Below, in pieces: positions 8,527 through 16,714 of a stretch of 64,000 nucleotides of DNA (position 1 is the first letter of the stretch; every line of letters starts with the position of its first letter). Both the position numbers and the translations under genes were made by a program. The notes under the pieces were generated by a model. It was not told where the DNA came from. It saw nothing but the letters and a program-made list of their open reading frames with translations, and did no database searches. Source of the stretch: Mycobacterium bohemicum DSM 44277 (GTDB lineage Bacteria > Actinomycetota > Actinomycetes > Mycobacteriales > Mycobacteriaceae); contig NZ_CSTD01000005.1 in the NCBI RefSeq assembly GCF_001053185.1, positions 270,035-334,034 of the forward strand, in the 5' to 3' direction.

Positions 8527-9094
8527 GACGTGGTTCCTTTCAGGATTCCGTTCAGGAGCAACGCGGTGGTGCGATCGACCCACGACTCGTCGAGCCCGTC
8601 CGCGCGCGTCAGCAGGCCGAGCAAGGTGATGCCGGCGATCGCCTCGGCCAATTCGGCGGCGGTCACCTCCCCGCGGACCCCACCGGCCGCGGCCGCCCCG
8701 GCCAGCCCGAGATCGCGCCGGCGAACCGCTCCAGCAGCGCCGAGTGCAGCGTGGGGTCCGCGGCCATCTCCCCGACCAGCCCGGGCAGCGCCGCCCGGGC
8801 CGCCGGGGCGGTCAGCACGGCCATCGTGCGGCGCACCATCTCGCGCAGGTCGTCGCGTGGCGATCCGGTGTCGGGAATGGCCGTCGCCGCCCCGATCGGG
8901 AACACCGCCTCGTGCACGAGATGGGCCTTGCTCGGCCAGCGGCGGTAGATCGCCGGCTTGCTGGTGCCCGCGCGCCGGGCGATGGCGGCGACGGACAGCC
9001 CGGGATAGCCGCTCTCGGCCAGGAGGTCGACGGTCGCGGCGAGCACCGCGCCGTCGATGCGGGGATCGCGGGGCCGCCCAAAGTCCACTGCCAT
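8523..9094 (-). pseudogene. TetR family regulator interrupted by a frameshift
   Basis: From ATG 9094 (MAVDFGRPRDPRIDG) a normal TetR N-terminus reads through AAIARRAGTSKPAIYRRWPSK to about residue 130 (LLERFAGAISG), then meets a premature stop near 8663. The expected C-terminal half (RGEVTAAELAEAIAGITLLGLLTR to LLLNGILKGTTS) continues in another frame and ends exactly in an ATGA overlap with the DUF1214 gene. A single-base loss in a GC-rich run around 8680-8730 explains this. It is either a real pseudogene or a sequencing indel. Joined, the protein is about 190 aa, normal for TetR. Confidence 0.8.
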
Positions 9095-9111
9095 TACGAA
9101 ACTCAAAGTAA
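9094..9111. promoter_or_regulatory. Possible TetR operator (TTAC-N10-GTAA)
   Basis: A dyad with 4-bp arms lies in the 28-bp gap between the divergent TetR and sulfotransferase genes and covers the TetR start codon. Position is suggestive, but the arms are short. Confidence 0.3.
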
Positions 9112-9122
9112 CATAAGTCGCC

Positions 9123-10355
9123 ATGACCACAGTCCGCCTCGACGACCTCGCCCGGCCGCGGTTCGCTCCGGACGCCCAGCAGATCCTCGACGCGATGGCC
9201 TCGATGGCGCCGGCCTGCCCGCTGGACGCGGACGCCCTGCACGCGCAGGCGTGCGCCGACACCGGGCTGCGGGATTTTGGCCCGGACGACTACCGGGAGC
9301 GGCTCGACGCCTACCTCGCCGCGCTGCGCGAGATCGACGGCCTGCACGCGGCCGGGGCGGTCAACTTCTACGCGCAACTGCTTCAGCTGCTCAAGAATCG
9401 GCTGCTGCTGACCGACCTGCTGAGGCGCCACCCCGAGATCGACGACATCGAACTGCAACCCCCCGTGGTGATCGCCGGGCTGCCCCGCACCGGCACCACC
9501 CACCTGCACAACCTGCTGGCGGCCGCGCCCACCTTCCGCACCATGCCGTACTGGGAGAGCGTCGAGCCGTTCCCGCTGCCCGCCGAGGCGGGCACCGAGC
9601 CGGACCCGCGGCGAACCCGCATGGACGTCGGCGTCGGCGTGATCAACACGGTCATGCCCCATTTCCCGCTCATGCACGAGATGACCACCGACCACGTGCA
9701 CGAGGAGATCCAGCTGCTCGCCAACGATTTCTCGACGATGCTCTTCGAGACGCTCGGCCACGTGCCGCGCTGGCGCGACTACTACCAGTCCCACGACCAG
9801 ACGCCGCATTACCGCTACCTCGCCCGGCAACTCAAGGCCATGCAGTTCCTGCGGGGCGGGCGGCGCTGGCTGCTGAAGTCGCCGCAACACCTCGAGCAGG
9901 TGCCGGTGCTGGACGGGGTGTTCCCCGGCAGCATCGTCGTGTTCACCCACCGCGACCCGGTGCCCGTCGCGCTGTCGATGATCGCGATGATCACCTACTC
10001 GGCGCGCATGCACCGCTTCCCGGTGCCCGTGGAACGGATCGCCGCGGACTGGATCGACCGCCTGGACCGCATGCTCGCCACGCTCGTCCGCGACCGCGAC
10101 GTGATCGGGCCGGAACGCTCGATCGACGTCCGGTTCGACGACCTCACCGCCGACGAACTCGGTGTGGCCGAACGGGTGTACGCGCTGGCCGGCGAGCCCT
10201 TCACCGAACAAGCGCGGGCGGCGGTCGCGGGCTACCTGGAGGGCCACCGGCGCGGCCGGCACGGCACCGTCGAGACGTCGTGCGCGATGTTCGGGCTCTC
10301 CGAGGCCGACCTGCGCGCCCGGTTCGCGCCCTATGTCGAGAGGTTTCTCGCCTAG
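9123..10355 (+). CDS. Sulfotransferase family protein
   Basis: The 410-aa protein has a 5'-phosphosulfate-binding loop, VIAGLPRTGTTHLHNLL, about residues 115-131, and the later IVVFTHRDPVPVALSMIAM segment that resembles the 3'-phosphate motif. This is the long mycobacterial Sulfotransfer_3 type, predicted to transfer sulfate from PAPS to a lipid or other hydroxyl; the acceptor is unknown. It is divergent from the broken TetR, its likely regulator, and is the last gene of the inserted block before the Rv0134 homolog. Confidence 0.85.
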   Translation: MTTVRLDDLARPRFAPDAQQILDAMASMAPACPLDADALHAQACADTGLRDFGPDDYRERLDAYLAALREIDGLHAAGAVNFYAQLLQLLKNRLLLTDLLRRHPEIDDIELQPPVVIAGLPRTGTTHLHNLLAAAPTFRTMPYWESVEPFPLPAEAGTEPDPRRTRMDVGVGVINTVMPHFPLMHEMTTDHVHEEIQLLANDFSTMLFETLGHVPRWRDYYQSHDQTPHYRYLARQLKAMQFLRGGRRWLLKSPQHLEQVPVLDGVFPGSIVVFTHRDPVPVALSMIAMITYSARMHRFPVPVERIAADWIDRLDRMLATLVRDRDVIGPERSIDVRFDDLTADELGVAERVYALAGEPFTEQARAAVAGYLEGHRRGRHGTVETSCAMFGLSEADLRARFAPYVERFLA

Positions 10356-10372
10356 GGCTACGTTCTTGAAGC

Positions 10373-11263
10373 ATGGTGACGATGCCCGCCCTGGACGGTG
10401 TGGAGCACAGGTACGTCGACGTCGGGAGCGGGATCACGATCCACGTCGCGGACGCGGGACCGCCCGGCGGCCCGGCCGTGATGCTGGTGCACGGCTTCCC
10501 CCAGAACTGGTGGGAGTGGCACGAATTGATCACCCCGCTGGCTTCCGACGGCTACCGGGTGCTGTGTCCCGACCTGCGCGGCGCGGGCTGGAGTTCGGCC
10601 CCGCGGTCGAGCTACCTCAAGAACGACATGGCCGACGACCTGGCCGCGGTCGTGGACCGGTTGGGCGTCGCACCGGTCAAGCTGGTCGCCCACGACTGGG
10701 GCGGTCCGATCGCGTTCACCATGATGCTGCGGCATCCGGAGAAGGTGAGCGGGTTCTTCGGCATGAACACCGCGGCGCCGTGGCTGAACCCGAATCTGAA
10801 GTTGCTGCGCAACCTCTGGCGATTCTGGTACCAGGTCCCGATCATGCTGCCGGTGATCGGCCCGCGGGTGATCGGCGATCCCAAGGCGCGGTTCTACCGG
10901 GCGCTGGCGTCCTGGGTCGGCGGCGGGTATCTGGTGCCCGAGGAACACGTGCGGTTCTACATCGAGAGCATGCGCGAGCCGGGCCATGCCGTGGCCGGGT
11001 CGCGCTGGTATCGCACCTTCATGACCCGCGAACTGTGGCGCTGGCTGCGCGGCGAGTACGACGACTGCCGGGTGAACGTCCCCGTCCGCTGGCTGAGCGG
11101 TACCGGGGACCCGGTGCTCACGCCCGACCTGCTGGACGGATATGCCGACCGGATAACCGATTTCGAGGTCGAGCTGGTCGACGGGGTCGGCCATTGGATC
11201 GCCGAGCAGGCGCCCGAGCTGGTGCTCGACCGGCTGCGTGCCTTCCTGCGCGCCGAAGGCTGA
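10373..11263 (+). CDS. ephF: Epoxide hydrolase EphF (alpha/beta hydrolase)
   Basis: This 296-aa protein contains HGFPQNW (40-46, oxyanion motif), the nucleophile elbow AHDWGG with Asp108, the acid region SGTGDPVLTP and the catalytic His in VGHWIAEQ. Asp as nucleophile plus cap tyrosines (FWYQVP, SRWYRTF) marks an epoxide hydrolase rather than an esterase. It matches recalled Rv0134 (ephF, about 300 aa) and sits in the expected order before the Rv0135c/cyp138 pair. The physiological epoxide is unknown. Confidence 0.88.
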   Translation: MVTMPALDGVEHRYVDVGSGITIHVADAGPPGGPAVMLVHGFPQNWWEWHELITPLASDGYRVLCPDLRGAGWSSAPRSSYLKNDMADDLAAVVDRLGVAPVKLVAHDWGGPIAFTMMLRHPEKVSGFFGMNTAAPWLNPNLKLLRNLWRFWYQVPIMLPVIGPRVIGDPKARFYRALASWVGGGYLVPEEHVRFYIESMREPGHAVAGSRWYRTFMTRELWRWLRGEYDDCRVNVPVRWLSGTGDPVLTPDLLDGYADRITDFEVELVDGVGHWIAEQAPELVLDRLRAFLRAEG

Positions 11264-11266
11264 ACA

Positions 11267-11300
11267 CGCGCGCGCCCACGTTCGCGCAGGCCCGCGCGCG
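11267..11300. terminator. GC-rich inverted repeat between ephF and mop
   Basis: CGCGCGC and GCGCGCG arms flank a loop of about 18 nt in the gap between two convergent genes. It could end both transcripts. There is no T-run, as is common in mycobacteria, so support is structural only. Confidence 0.35.
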
Positions 11301-11303
11301 GGG

Positions 11304-11516
11304 TCAGTCGACGCCGATGGTCACTTCCGTGGACTTGATGAACACCGTCGCGGGCTGCCCCACTTCGAGTCCGAGATCCACGGCCGCGTCTTTGGTGATC
11401 GAGGAGGTGACCACCTGGTCGCCACCGTCGAGCCGGACCTTCACGATCGCCATCACGCTGCCGAGATCGACCTCGCTGATGGTGCCGTTGAGCTGGTTTC
11501 GTGTCGAAAGCCGCAT
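11304..11516 (-). CDS. Molybdenum-pterin binding (Mop/TOBE) protein
   Basis: This small 70-aa protein, MRLSTRNQLNGTISEVDLGSV..., has the single TOBE/Mop domain signature: N-Q-L-x-G-T-I-S-E-V, VVTSSITKDAAVDLGL and ATVFIKSTEVTIG. Such proteins bind molybdate or tungstate as oligomers in the cytosol. A GGAG RBS lies 8 nt before ATG 11516; an upstream in-frame TTG is less likely. No molybdate transporter gene is adjacent. I do not recall a counterpart here in M. tuberculosis. Confidence 0.85.
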   Translation of the reverse strand: MRLSTRNQLNGTISEVDLGSVMAIVKVRLDGGDQVVTSSITKDAAVDLGLEVGQPATVFIKSTEVTIGVD

Positions 11517-11551
11517 CGCAGTCTCCAAAGTCGTCGGGTCGTGCGATCAGC

Positions 11552-12175
11552 CTAGGCCCGCGGGCCGAGCAGGGCGATGGACGCGTCGACGGCGGGTTCG
11601 ACGATTTCCCGCACGGGGCGCCCGTCCTCGACCGCCAGCGCGGTCAGTTCCCGCAGGCCGCCGAGCAGGATGATGGCCAGCGGCGGCGTCAACGGCGGCA
11701 GCTGCGCCCGGCGGAACCCCGGGCTCGCGCTGAGGTCGATGAGCAGCGTGGACAACAGCTGCAGGCCGCGACGCTGCACGGGCCGCGCGACGGCGCCCAG
11801 CGAGGGAAGTTCCCGAATCCAGCTCAGCGTGATCGCCTGCCGCGCTTCGATGTGCCCGACGTAGGCCTCGACCGCCTGGCGAATCTGGCTGTGCCAGTCG
11901 GCTTCCGGATCGACGGCCCCCGCGATCCGTTCGCCGAGCCGCTCGACGTCGGCGCGCAAGAGTTCGAGGAAACAGTCTTCTTTACTGGCGAACTGGTCGT
12001 AAAAGGTGCGCTTGGACGTGCGCGCATGGCGGACGATGTCGGCGACCGTGCTGGCGCGGTAGCCCCGCTCGGTGATCGATGTGGCAAGCCCGTCGAGCAG
12101 GCGGAGTCGGAACGGGTCGTCGAGCGCTGGGTCCCCGGCCGCCCCGGTGGCCGCAGTGGTGACCGCTGTCGTCAT
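11552..12175 (-). CDS. TetR family regulator (Rv0135c homolog)
   Basis: The protein is 207 aa from ATG 12175. The helix-turn-helix is RGYRASTVADIVRHARTSKRTFYDQFASKEDCF, followed by a ligand domain with an aromatic-poor Leu-rich core. It is divergent from cyp138, as Rv0135c is from Rv0136 in M. tuberculosis. Two identical-geometry palindromes in the shared intergenic region (12216-12265) are its probable operators. A longer upstream open frame exists but crosses the promoter and cyp138. Confidence 0.87.
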   Translation of the reverse strand: MTTAVTTAATGAAGDPALDDPFRLRLLDGLATSITERGYRASTVADIVRHARTSKRTFYDQFASKEDCFLELLRADVERLGERIAGAVDPEADWHSQIRQAVEAYVGHIEARQAITLSWIRELPSLGAVARPVQRRGLQLLSTLLIDLSASPGFRRAQLPPLTPPLAIILLGGLRELTALAVEDGRPVREIVEPAVDASIALLGPRA

Positions 12176-12215
12176 GGCCGCGCCCCTTTCGGCGGGTGGG
12201 CACCTTGTCAGGCTT

Positions 12216-12265
12216 GGTACCACAGAGTACCGTACCGGGAAAGGCGAGCGGTACACCGTCGTACC
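12216..12265. promoter_or_regulatory. Twin operators GGTAC-N6-GTACC before cyp138
   Basis: Two 16-bp inverted repeats with identical arms and spacer length, GGTAC-N6-GTACC, occupy 12216-12231 and 12250-12265. Their centres are 34 bp apart. A further GTACC follows at 12232. They lie between the divergent TetR (start 12175) and cyp138 (start 12306), the classic place for autoregulatory operators. Confidence 0.7.
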
Positions 12266-12305
12266 ACCCCCGGTTCGAGGGGGAGAAATGGGGAGCGTCA
12301 CCGTT

Positions 12306-13628
12306 ATGAGCGAACCAGCCACCGTCGCGCCGGCGAGCCCGGTCGTCAAGCTGCCGCCGGCGCCCCATGGCCCGAAGCTGTTGCGGGCCATCGGCTTTGC
12401 CATGTCACGGCGACGGGTCATGCAGCGGCTGGCGCGCCGCCACGGCGACGTCTTCTGCGTCAGCAGCCCCATCCACGGCCGCATCGCGGTGGTCTGTGAC
12501 CCCCGGCTGGTCAAGCGGGTCTTCACCGCCGGCCCCGAGGAGCTCGGCAACATCCAGCCCAACCTGAGCCGGCTGTTCGGGTCGGGATCGGTCTTCGCGC
12601 TCGACGGCGACGAGCACCGGCAGCGGCGGCGGCTGCTGGCACCGCCGTTCCACGGCAAGAGCATCGCCAACTACGAGACCATCATCGAAGAAGAAACCCT
12701 GCGCGAGACCGCGAACTGGCCCGAGGGCCGGCAGTTCGCCACGCTGCCGTCGACGATGCGCATCACGCTCAACGCCATCCTGCGCGCGGTCTTCGGCGCC
12801 GACGGCGCCGAGCTCGACGAGCTGCGCCGGCTCATTCCGCCGTGGGTCACGCTCGGTTCGAGGCTGGCGGTCCTGCCGAAACCGCGGCGCAATTTCCCGT
12901 TCAGCCCGTGGGGCCGGCTGGACCAATGGCGACGCGAGTACGACGTCATCATCGACAAGCTGATCGACGCCGAGCTCTCCGATCCCGATTTCGCCACGCG
13001 AACCGATGTGCTCGCGATCATGCTGCGCAGCACCTACGAGGACGGCTCGAGCATGTCGCGCAAGGACATTGGCGACGAGCTGCTCACCCTGCTGGCCGCC
13101 GGCCACGAGACCACCGCGTCGACGCTGGCGTGGGCGTTCGAGCGGCTGAGCCGGCATCCGGAGCTGCTGGCGGCGCTGGTCGAGGAGGCCGATGAGGGCG
13201 GCAGCCAGCTGCGGCAGGCGACCATCCTGGAGGTTCAGCGGTCCAGGACCGTCATCGACTTCGTCGCGCGCCGCGTCTACCCGGAGGTCTTCCAGCTGGG
13301 CGAGTGGGGCATCCCGCGCGGGGATTCGATCGCGGTGAGCATCGGGCAGATTCACGAGGATCCCGACGTGTTTCCCGACCCCGACCGCTTCGATCCGCAA
13401 CGCTACCTGGGCGCCAAGCCGCCGGCCTTCGGCTGGATTCCGTTCGGCGGCGGGGCCCGCCGGTGCGTGGGGGCGGTGTTCGCCAACATGGAGCTGGACG
13501 TGGTCCTGCGAACGGTGCTGCGCCACTTCACCATTGAAATCACGACCGCGCCCGACGAGGGACGGCATTGCCGCGGCGTCGCCTATACGCCCAAGGACGG
13601 CGGGCGAATCACGGTGCGGCGCCGCTGA
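12306..13628 (+). CDS. cyp138: Cytochrome P450 CYP138
   Basis: The 440-aa P450 carries the I-helix AGHETT (265-270), the K-helix ExxR (E309-R312) and the heme loop FGGGARRCVG (380-389) with Cys387 as iron ligand. Length and sequence match recalled Rv0136/CYP138 (441 aa), including NIQPNLSRLFGSGSVFALDGD. It is soluble and needs ferredoxin and reductase partners; the substrate is unknown. ATG 12306 (MSEPATV) is chosen on the ortholog; ATG 12288 is possible. The TetR and twin operators upstream suggest inducible expression. Confidence 0.9.
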   Translation: MSEPATVAPASPVVKLPPAPHGPKLLRAIGFAMSRRRVMQRLARRHGDVFCVSSPIHGRIAVVCDPRLVKRVFTAGPEELGNIQPNLSRLFGSGSVFALDGDEHRQRRRLLAPPFHGKSIANYETIIEEETLRETANWPEGRQFATLPSTMRITLNAILRAVFGADGAELDELRRLIPPWVTLGSRLAVLPKPRRNFPFSPWGRLDQWRREYDVIIDKLIDAELSDPDFATRTDVLAIMLRSTYEDGSSMSRKDIGDELLTLLAAGHETTASTLAWAFERLSRHPELLAALVEEADEGGSQLRQATILEVQRSRTVIDFVARRVYPEVFQLGEWGIPRGDSIAVSIGQIHEDPDVFPDPDRFDPQRYLGAKPPAFGWIPFGGGARRCVGAVFANMELDVVLRTVLRHFTIEITTAPDEGRHCRGVAYTPKDGGRITVRRR

Positions 13629-13647
13629 AGCCGGCTACAACGACGCG

Positions 13648-14163
13648 TCAGCTCCCGGCCGTCGTGCGTCGCGGCAGCTTCCAGCCGGGCCGCACGTAGT
13701 GGCAGGGGTAGCCGTTGGGGGAGCGCAGCAGGTAGTCCTGGTGCTCGGGCTCGGCCTCCCAGAAGTCCCCGGCGGGGCTGACCTCGGTCACCACCTTGCC
13801 CGGCCACAGGCCGGAGGCCTCGACGTCGGCGATGGTGTCCAGCGCGACGCGCTTCTGCTCGTCGTCGGTGTAGAAGATGGCGGAGCGATAGCTCTTACCG
13901 CGGTCGTTGCCCTGCCGGTCCTTCGTCGTCGGGTCGTGGATCTGGAAGAAGAACTCCAGCAGGGTGCGGTAGTCGGTGACCGAAGGGTCGTAGACGATTT
14001 CGACGGCCTCGGCGTGCGTGCCGTGATTGCGGTACGTCGCGTTGCGGACGTCCCCGCCGGTGTAACCGACCCGGGTCGAGATCACCCCCGGCTGCTTGCG
14101 GATCAAGTCCTGCATGCCCCAGAAGCAGCCGCCGGCAAGGATCGCTTTGTGGGTGCTCGTCAT
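13648..14163 (-). CDS. msrA: Peptide methionine-S-sulfoxide reductase MsrA
   Basis: This 171-aa protein has the catalytic motif GCFWG (12-16, Cys13 nucleophile), RVGYTGG, the conserved HAEAVEIVYDP and the C-terminal NGYPCHYVRP that contains a resolving cysteine. It reduces the S epimer of methionine sulfoxide in oxidised proteins using thioredoxin. It corresponds to Rv0137c and converges with cyp138 with 19 bp between. A good purine-rich RBS (CTCAAGGAGGA on the minus strand) precedes ATG 14163. Confidence 0.93.
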   Translation of the reverse strand: MTSTHKAILAGGCFWGMQDLIRKQPGVISTRVGYTGGDVRNATYRNHGTHAEAVEIVYDPSVTDYRTLLEFFFQIHDPTTKDRQGNDRGKSYRSAIFYTDDEQKRVALDTIADVEASGLWPGKVVTEVSPAGDFWEAEPEHQDYLLRSPNGYPCHYVRPGWKLPRRTTAGS

Positions 14164-14257
14164 GCTGTCCTCCTTGAGAAGTCGTCCGTGCAGAACCCGG
14201 CGACTTTGCCCAGGCTACACTCCGGCGGATGACGTGTGACGGCGCAAAGGAGCGTGC

Positions 14258-14767
14258 GTGACGGTTCGAGAGTTCACCCGCAGCGAGCTGGCTGAGGCCT
14301 TCGCGAAGTTCGAGGAGACGGTGGCCCGCGCCGCGCAGACGCGGGACTGGGACGCCTGGGTGGGGCAGTACACGCCGGACGTGGAGTACGTCGAACACGC
14401 GGCCGGCACCATGCACGGCCGGGACGAGGTGCGGGCCTGGATCCACGCGACCATGACCACGTTTCCCGGCAGCCACATGGTGTCGTTCCCGACGCTGTGG
14501 TCGGTCATCGACGAATCGACCGGGCGGATCATCTGCGAACTGGACAACCCGATGCGAGACCCCGGCGACGGATCCGTCATCAGCGCGACGAACATCTCCA
14601 TCGTCACCTACGCCGGAGACGGTCAGTGGTGCCGGCAGGAGGACATCTACAACCCGCTGCGCTTCTTGCGGGCGAGCCTGAAGTGGTGCCGCAAGGCACA
14701 GGAACTGGGCACGCTCGACGACGACGCCGCGCGGTGGCTGAGCCAGAACGGCGGTGGGCAGCGATGA
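14258..14767 (+). CDS. SnoaL-like/NTF2-fold protein (Rv0138 homolog)
   Basis: The protein is 169 aa, starts at GTG 14258 and has the NTF2-like signature: AAQTRDWDAWVGQYTPDVEYVEHAAGTMHGRDEVRAWI, then a strand with IICELDNPMRDPGDG and WCRQEDIYNPLRF. Such proteins bind or isomerise small hydrophobic molecules, but no catalytic set can be assigned. Its stop overlaps the next start (ATGA at 14764), so it is coupled to the Rv0139-type dehydrogenase. Confidence 0.85.
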   Translation: MTVREFTRSELAEAFAKFEETVARAAQTRDWDAWVGQYTPDVEYVEHAAGTMHGRDEVRAWIHATMTTFPGSHMVSFPTLWSVIDESTGRIICELDNPMRDPGDGSVISATNISIVTYAGDGQWCRQEDIYNPLRFLRASLKWCRKAQELGTLDDDAARWLSQNGGGQR

Positions 14768-15798
14768 GCGCCAAAGCCAAACTCGTCATCGGCGCCAACG
14801 GATTTCTGGGTTCGCACGTGACCCGCCAGTTGGTCGCCAAGGGCGCGGCGGAGGGCTTCGAGGTGCGGGCGATGGTGCGCGCAGGCGCCAACACCCGCGC
14901 GATCGACGACCTGGCGCTCACCCGATTTCACGGCGACGTGTTCGACACCGACACCGTGGGTGAGGCGATGGACGGCGTCGACGACGTCTACTACTGCGTC
15001 GTGGACACGCGCGCGTGGCTGCGCGACACGTCGCCGTTGTTCCGCACCAACGTCGAGGGGTCGCGCAACGTCCTCGACGTCGCCGTCAACGCCGACCTGC
15101 ATCGGTTCGTCTTCACCAGCACCTACGCGACGGTGGGGCGCCGGCACGGGCACGTGGCGACCGAGGACGACGTCATCGGTACCCGCGGGCTCAGCGACTA
15201 CGTGCGCTCGCGGGTCCAGGCCGAGAACCTGGTGATGCGCTACGTCGCCGAGGCGGGCCTGCCCGCGGTCGCGATGTGCGTGTCGACGACCTATGGCAGC
15301 GGCGACTGGGGCCGCACCCCGCACGGCGCGTTCATCGCCGGGGCGGTCTTCGGCAAGCTGCCCTTCCTGATGGAGGGCATCGAGCTGGAAGTCGTCGGCG
15401 TCGACGACGCCGCCCGCGCCATGATCCTGGCGGCCGAACGCGGGCGCGTCGGCGAGCGCTACCTCATCAGCGAACGGATGATCCCGCTGAAGGAGGTGGT
15501 GGCGATCGCGGCCGACGAGGCCGGCGTGCCGCCGCCGCGGCGCTCGATCTCGGTGCCGACGCTGTACGCCCTCGGCGCGCTGGGCAGCCTGCGGGCCCGC
15601 CTGTCCGACAAGGACGCCGAGCTGAGCCTGGCGTCGGTGCGCATGATGCGCGCCGAGGCCCCCGTCGACCACGGCAAGGCGGTGCGCGAGCTGGGCTGGC
15701 AGCCGCGCCCCGTCGAGGAGTCCATCCGCGAGGCGGCCCGGTTCTGGGCCGCGATGCGCGCCCCGAAGAAGACCGGCAGCCCCGCGCCCGCCGAATAA
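14764..15798 (+). CDS. NAD-dependent epimerase/dehydratase family oxidoreductase (Rv0139 homolog)
   Basis: The 344-aa extended SDR begins MSAKAKLVIGANGFLGSHV, where G10, G13 and G16 form the nucleotide-binding loop. The catalytic part is less typical: the Ser/Thr region is FVFTSTYATVGR, and a YVRSRVQAENL segment supplies the Tyr-x3-like Lys/Arg position. It is related to dihydroflavonol reductase and 3-beta-hydroxysteroid dehydrogenase families. It is translationally coupled to the upstream SnoaL-like gene. The substrate is unknown. Confidence 0.85.
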   Translation: MSAKAKLVIGANGFLGSHVTRQLVAKGAAEGFEVRAMVRAGANTRAIDDLALTRFHGDVFDTDTVGEAMDGVDDVYYCVVDTRAWLRDTSPLFRTNVEGSRNVLDVAVNADLHRFVFTSTYATVGRRHGHVATEDDVIGTRGLSDYVRSRVQAENLVMRYVAEAGLPAVAMCVSTTYGSGDWGRTPHGAFIAGAVFGKLPFLMEGIELEVVGVDDAARAMILAAERGRVGERYLISERMIPLKEVVAIAADEAGVPPPRRSISVPTLYALGALGSLRARLSDKDAELSLASVRMMRAEAPVDHGKAVRELGWQPRPVEESIREAARFWAAMRAPKKTGSPAPAE

Positions 15799-15879
15799 CC
15801 GGGAAGCGTTGGGCGCGCGCCGGCGTTGCACCACGTATTCGCGGCAATCGCGGTGTTCGCGCCCCAGGAGGAATCCACC

Positions 15880-16260
15880 ATGAGCCATCCGGAAATCAAG
15901 GAACCCAACGCCGGTCACCCGATCGCCATCGAACCGACCAGGGGACGGGTGCAGGTCCGCGTCAACGGCGAGCTGATCGCGGACACCACGGCCGCGCTGG
16001 AGCTTCGCGAAGCGACTTTGCCTGCGGTGCAATACATTCCGATGAGCGACGTCGCGCAGGACAAGCTGGTCCGCACCGACACCGGCACGTACTGCCCGTT
16101 CAAGGGCGAAGCCAGCTACTACAGCGTGACCACCGCGGGCGGCGACACCGTCGACGACGTGATCTGGACCTACGAACAGCCCTACCCGGCCGTCGCGGCC
16201 ATCGCCGGGCACGTCGCCTTCTACCCCAACAAGGCCGAAATCAGCGTCGCGTCTCAGTAA
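15880..16260 (+). CDS. DUF427 domain protein (Rv0140 homolog)
   Basis: This 126-aa protein (MSHPEIKEPNAGHP) has the DUF427 pattern: RVQVRVNGELIADTTAAL, LPAVQYIPMSDV, TYCPFKGEASYYSV, DVIWTYEQPYPAV and HVAFYPNKAEI. The length equals that recalled for Rv0140. RBS AGGAGGAA lies 6 nt before ATG 15880. The family is uncharacterised. The 3' end overlaps the convergent SnoaL-like gene by 7 bp. Confidence 0.88.
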   Translation: MSHPEIKEPNAGHPIAIEPTRGRVQVRVNGELIADTTAALELREATLPAVQYIPMSDVAQDKLVRTDTGTYCPFKGEASYYSVTTAGGDTVDDVIWTYEQPYPAVAAIAGHVAFYPNKAEISVASQ

Positions 16261-16655
16261 GGGATCCAGCCCGGCATCGCGGCCTCCTGCGCCCGGGTGT
16301 CGCTGTAGAGGCGCATCGAATTAATCACCCCGTCCCGGGTTTCGAAGATGCACACGAAGGGGTTGTCGTAGGCCACGCCGCCGGCCGTGGTGCCGTTGGC
16401 CTGTGCCTCGACGACCACCGTTTCGCCCTCGTTGACGCAGCAGACGAGATCGATGGTGACTTCGAGGACCTGCTTGCGTTGCTCGATCGCCCGCCGCAGG
16501 GTCGCCTTGTCGCACGAGGACCGGGTGTACAGGCTCCAGTACGTGAAGTCCTCGCTCAGCAGCGCGAAGCCCTCGTCCAGGTCCCCGCCGTCACTGATGC
16601 TTTCCAGGAACATCCACGCCAGTTCGCCTTGCGGGTCATCGAACGGCGTCGCCAC
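16254..16655 (-). CDS. SnoaL-like/NTF2-fold protein (Rv0141c homolog)
   Basis: From GTG 16655 the protein is 133 aa, close to the recalled 136 aa of Rv0141c. The NTF2-fold pattern is visible in WMFLESISDGGDLDEGFALLSEDFTYWSLYTR and FVCIFETRDGVINSMRLYSDT. An in-frame TTG at 16691 would add 12 residues but is a weak start. Its stop overlaps the DUF427 gene end-to-end. Function is unknown. Confidence 0.8.
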   Translation of the reverse strand: MATPFDDPQGELAWMFLESISDGGDLDEGFALLSEDFTYWSLYTRSSCDKATLRRAIEQRKQVLEVTIDLVCCVNEGETVVVEAQANGTTAGGVAYDNPFVCIFETRDGVINSMRLYSDTRAQEAAMPGWIPY

Positions 16656-16714
16656 ACCGCAATATTGTCTTGGGACATCGTTAACGGTCAATCGCGGCAG
16701 CCGGAGAGTGAGCA

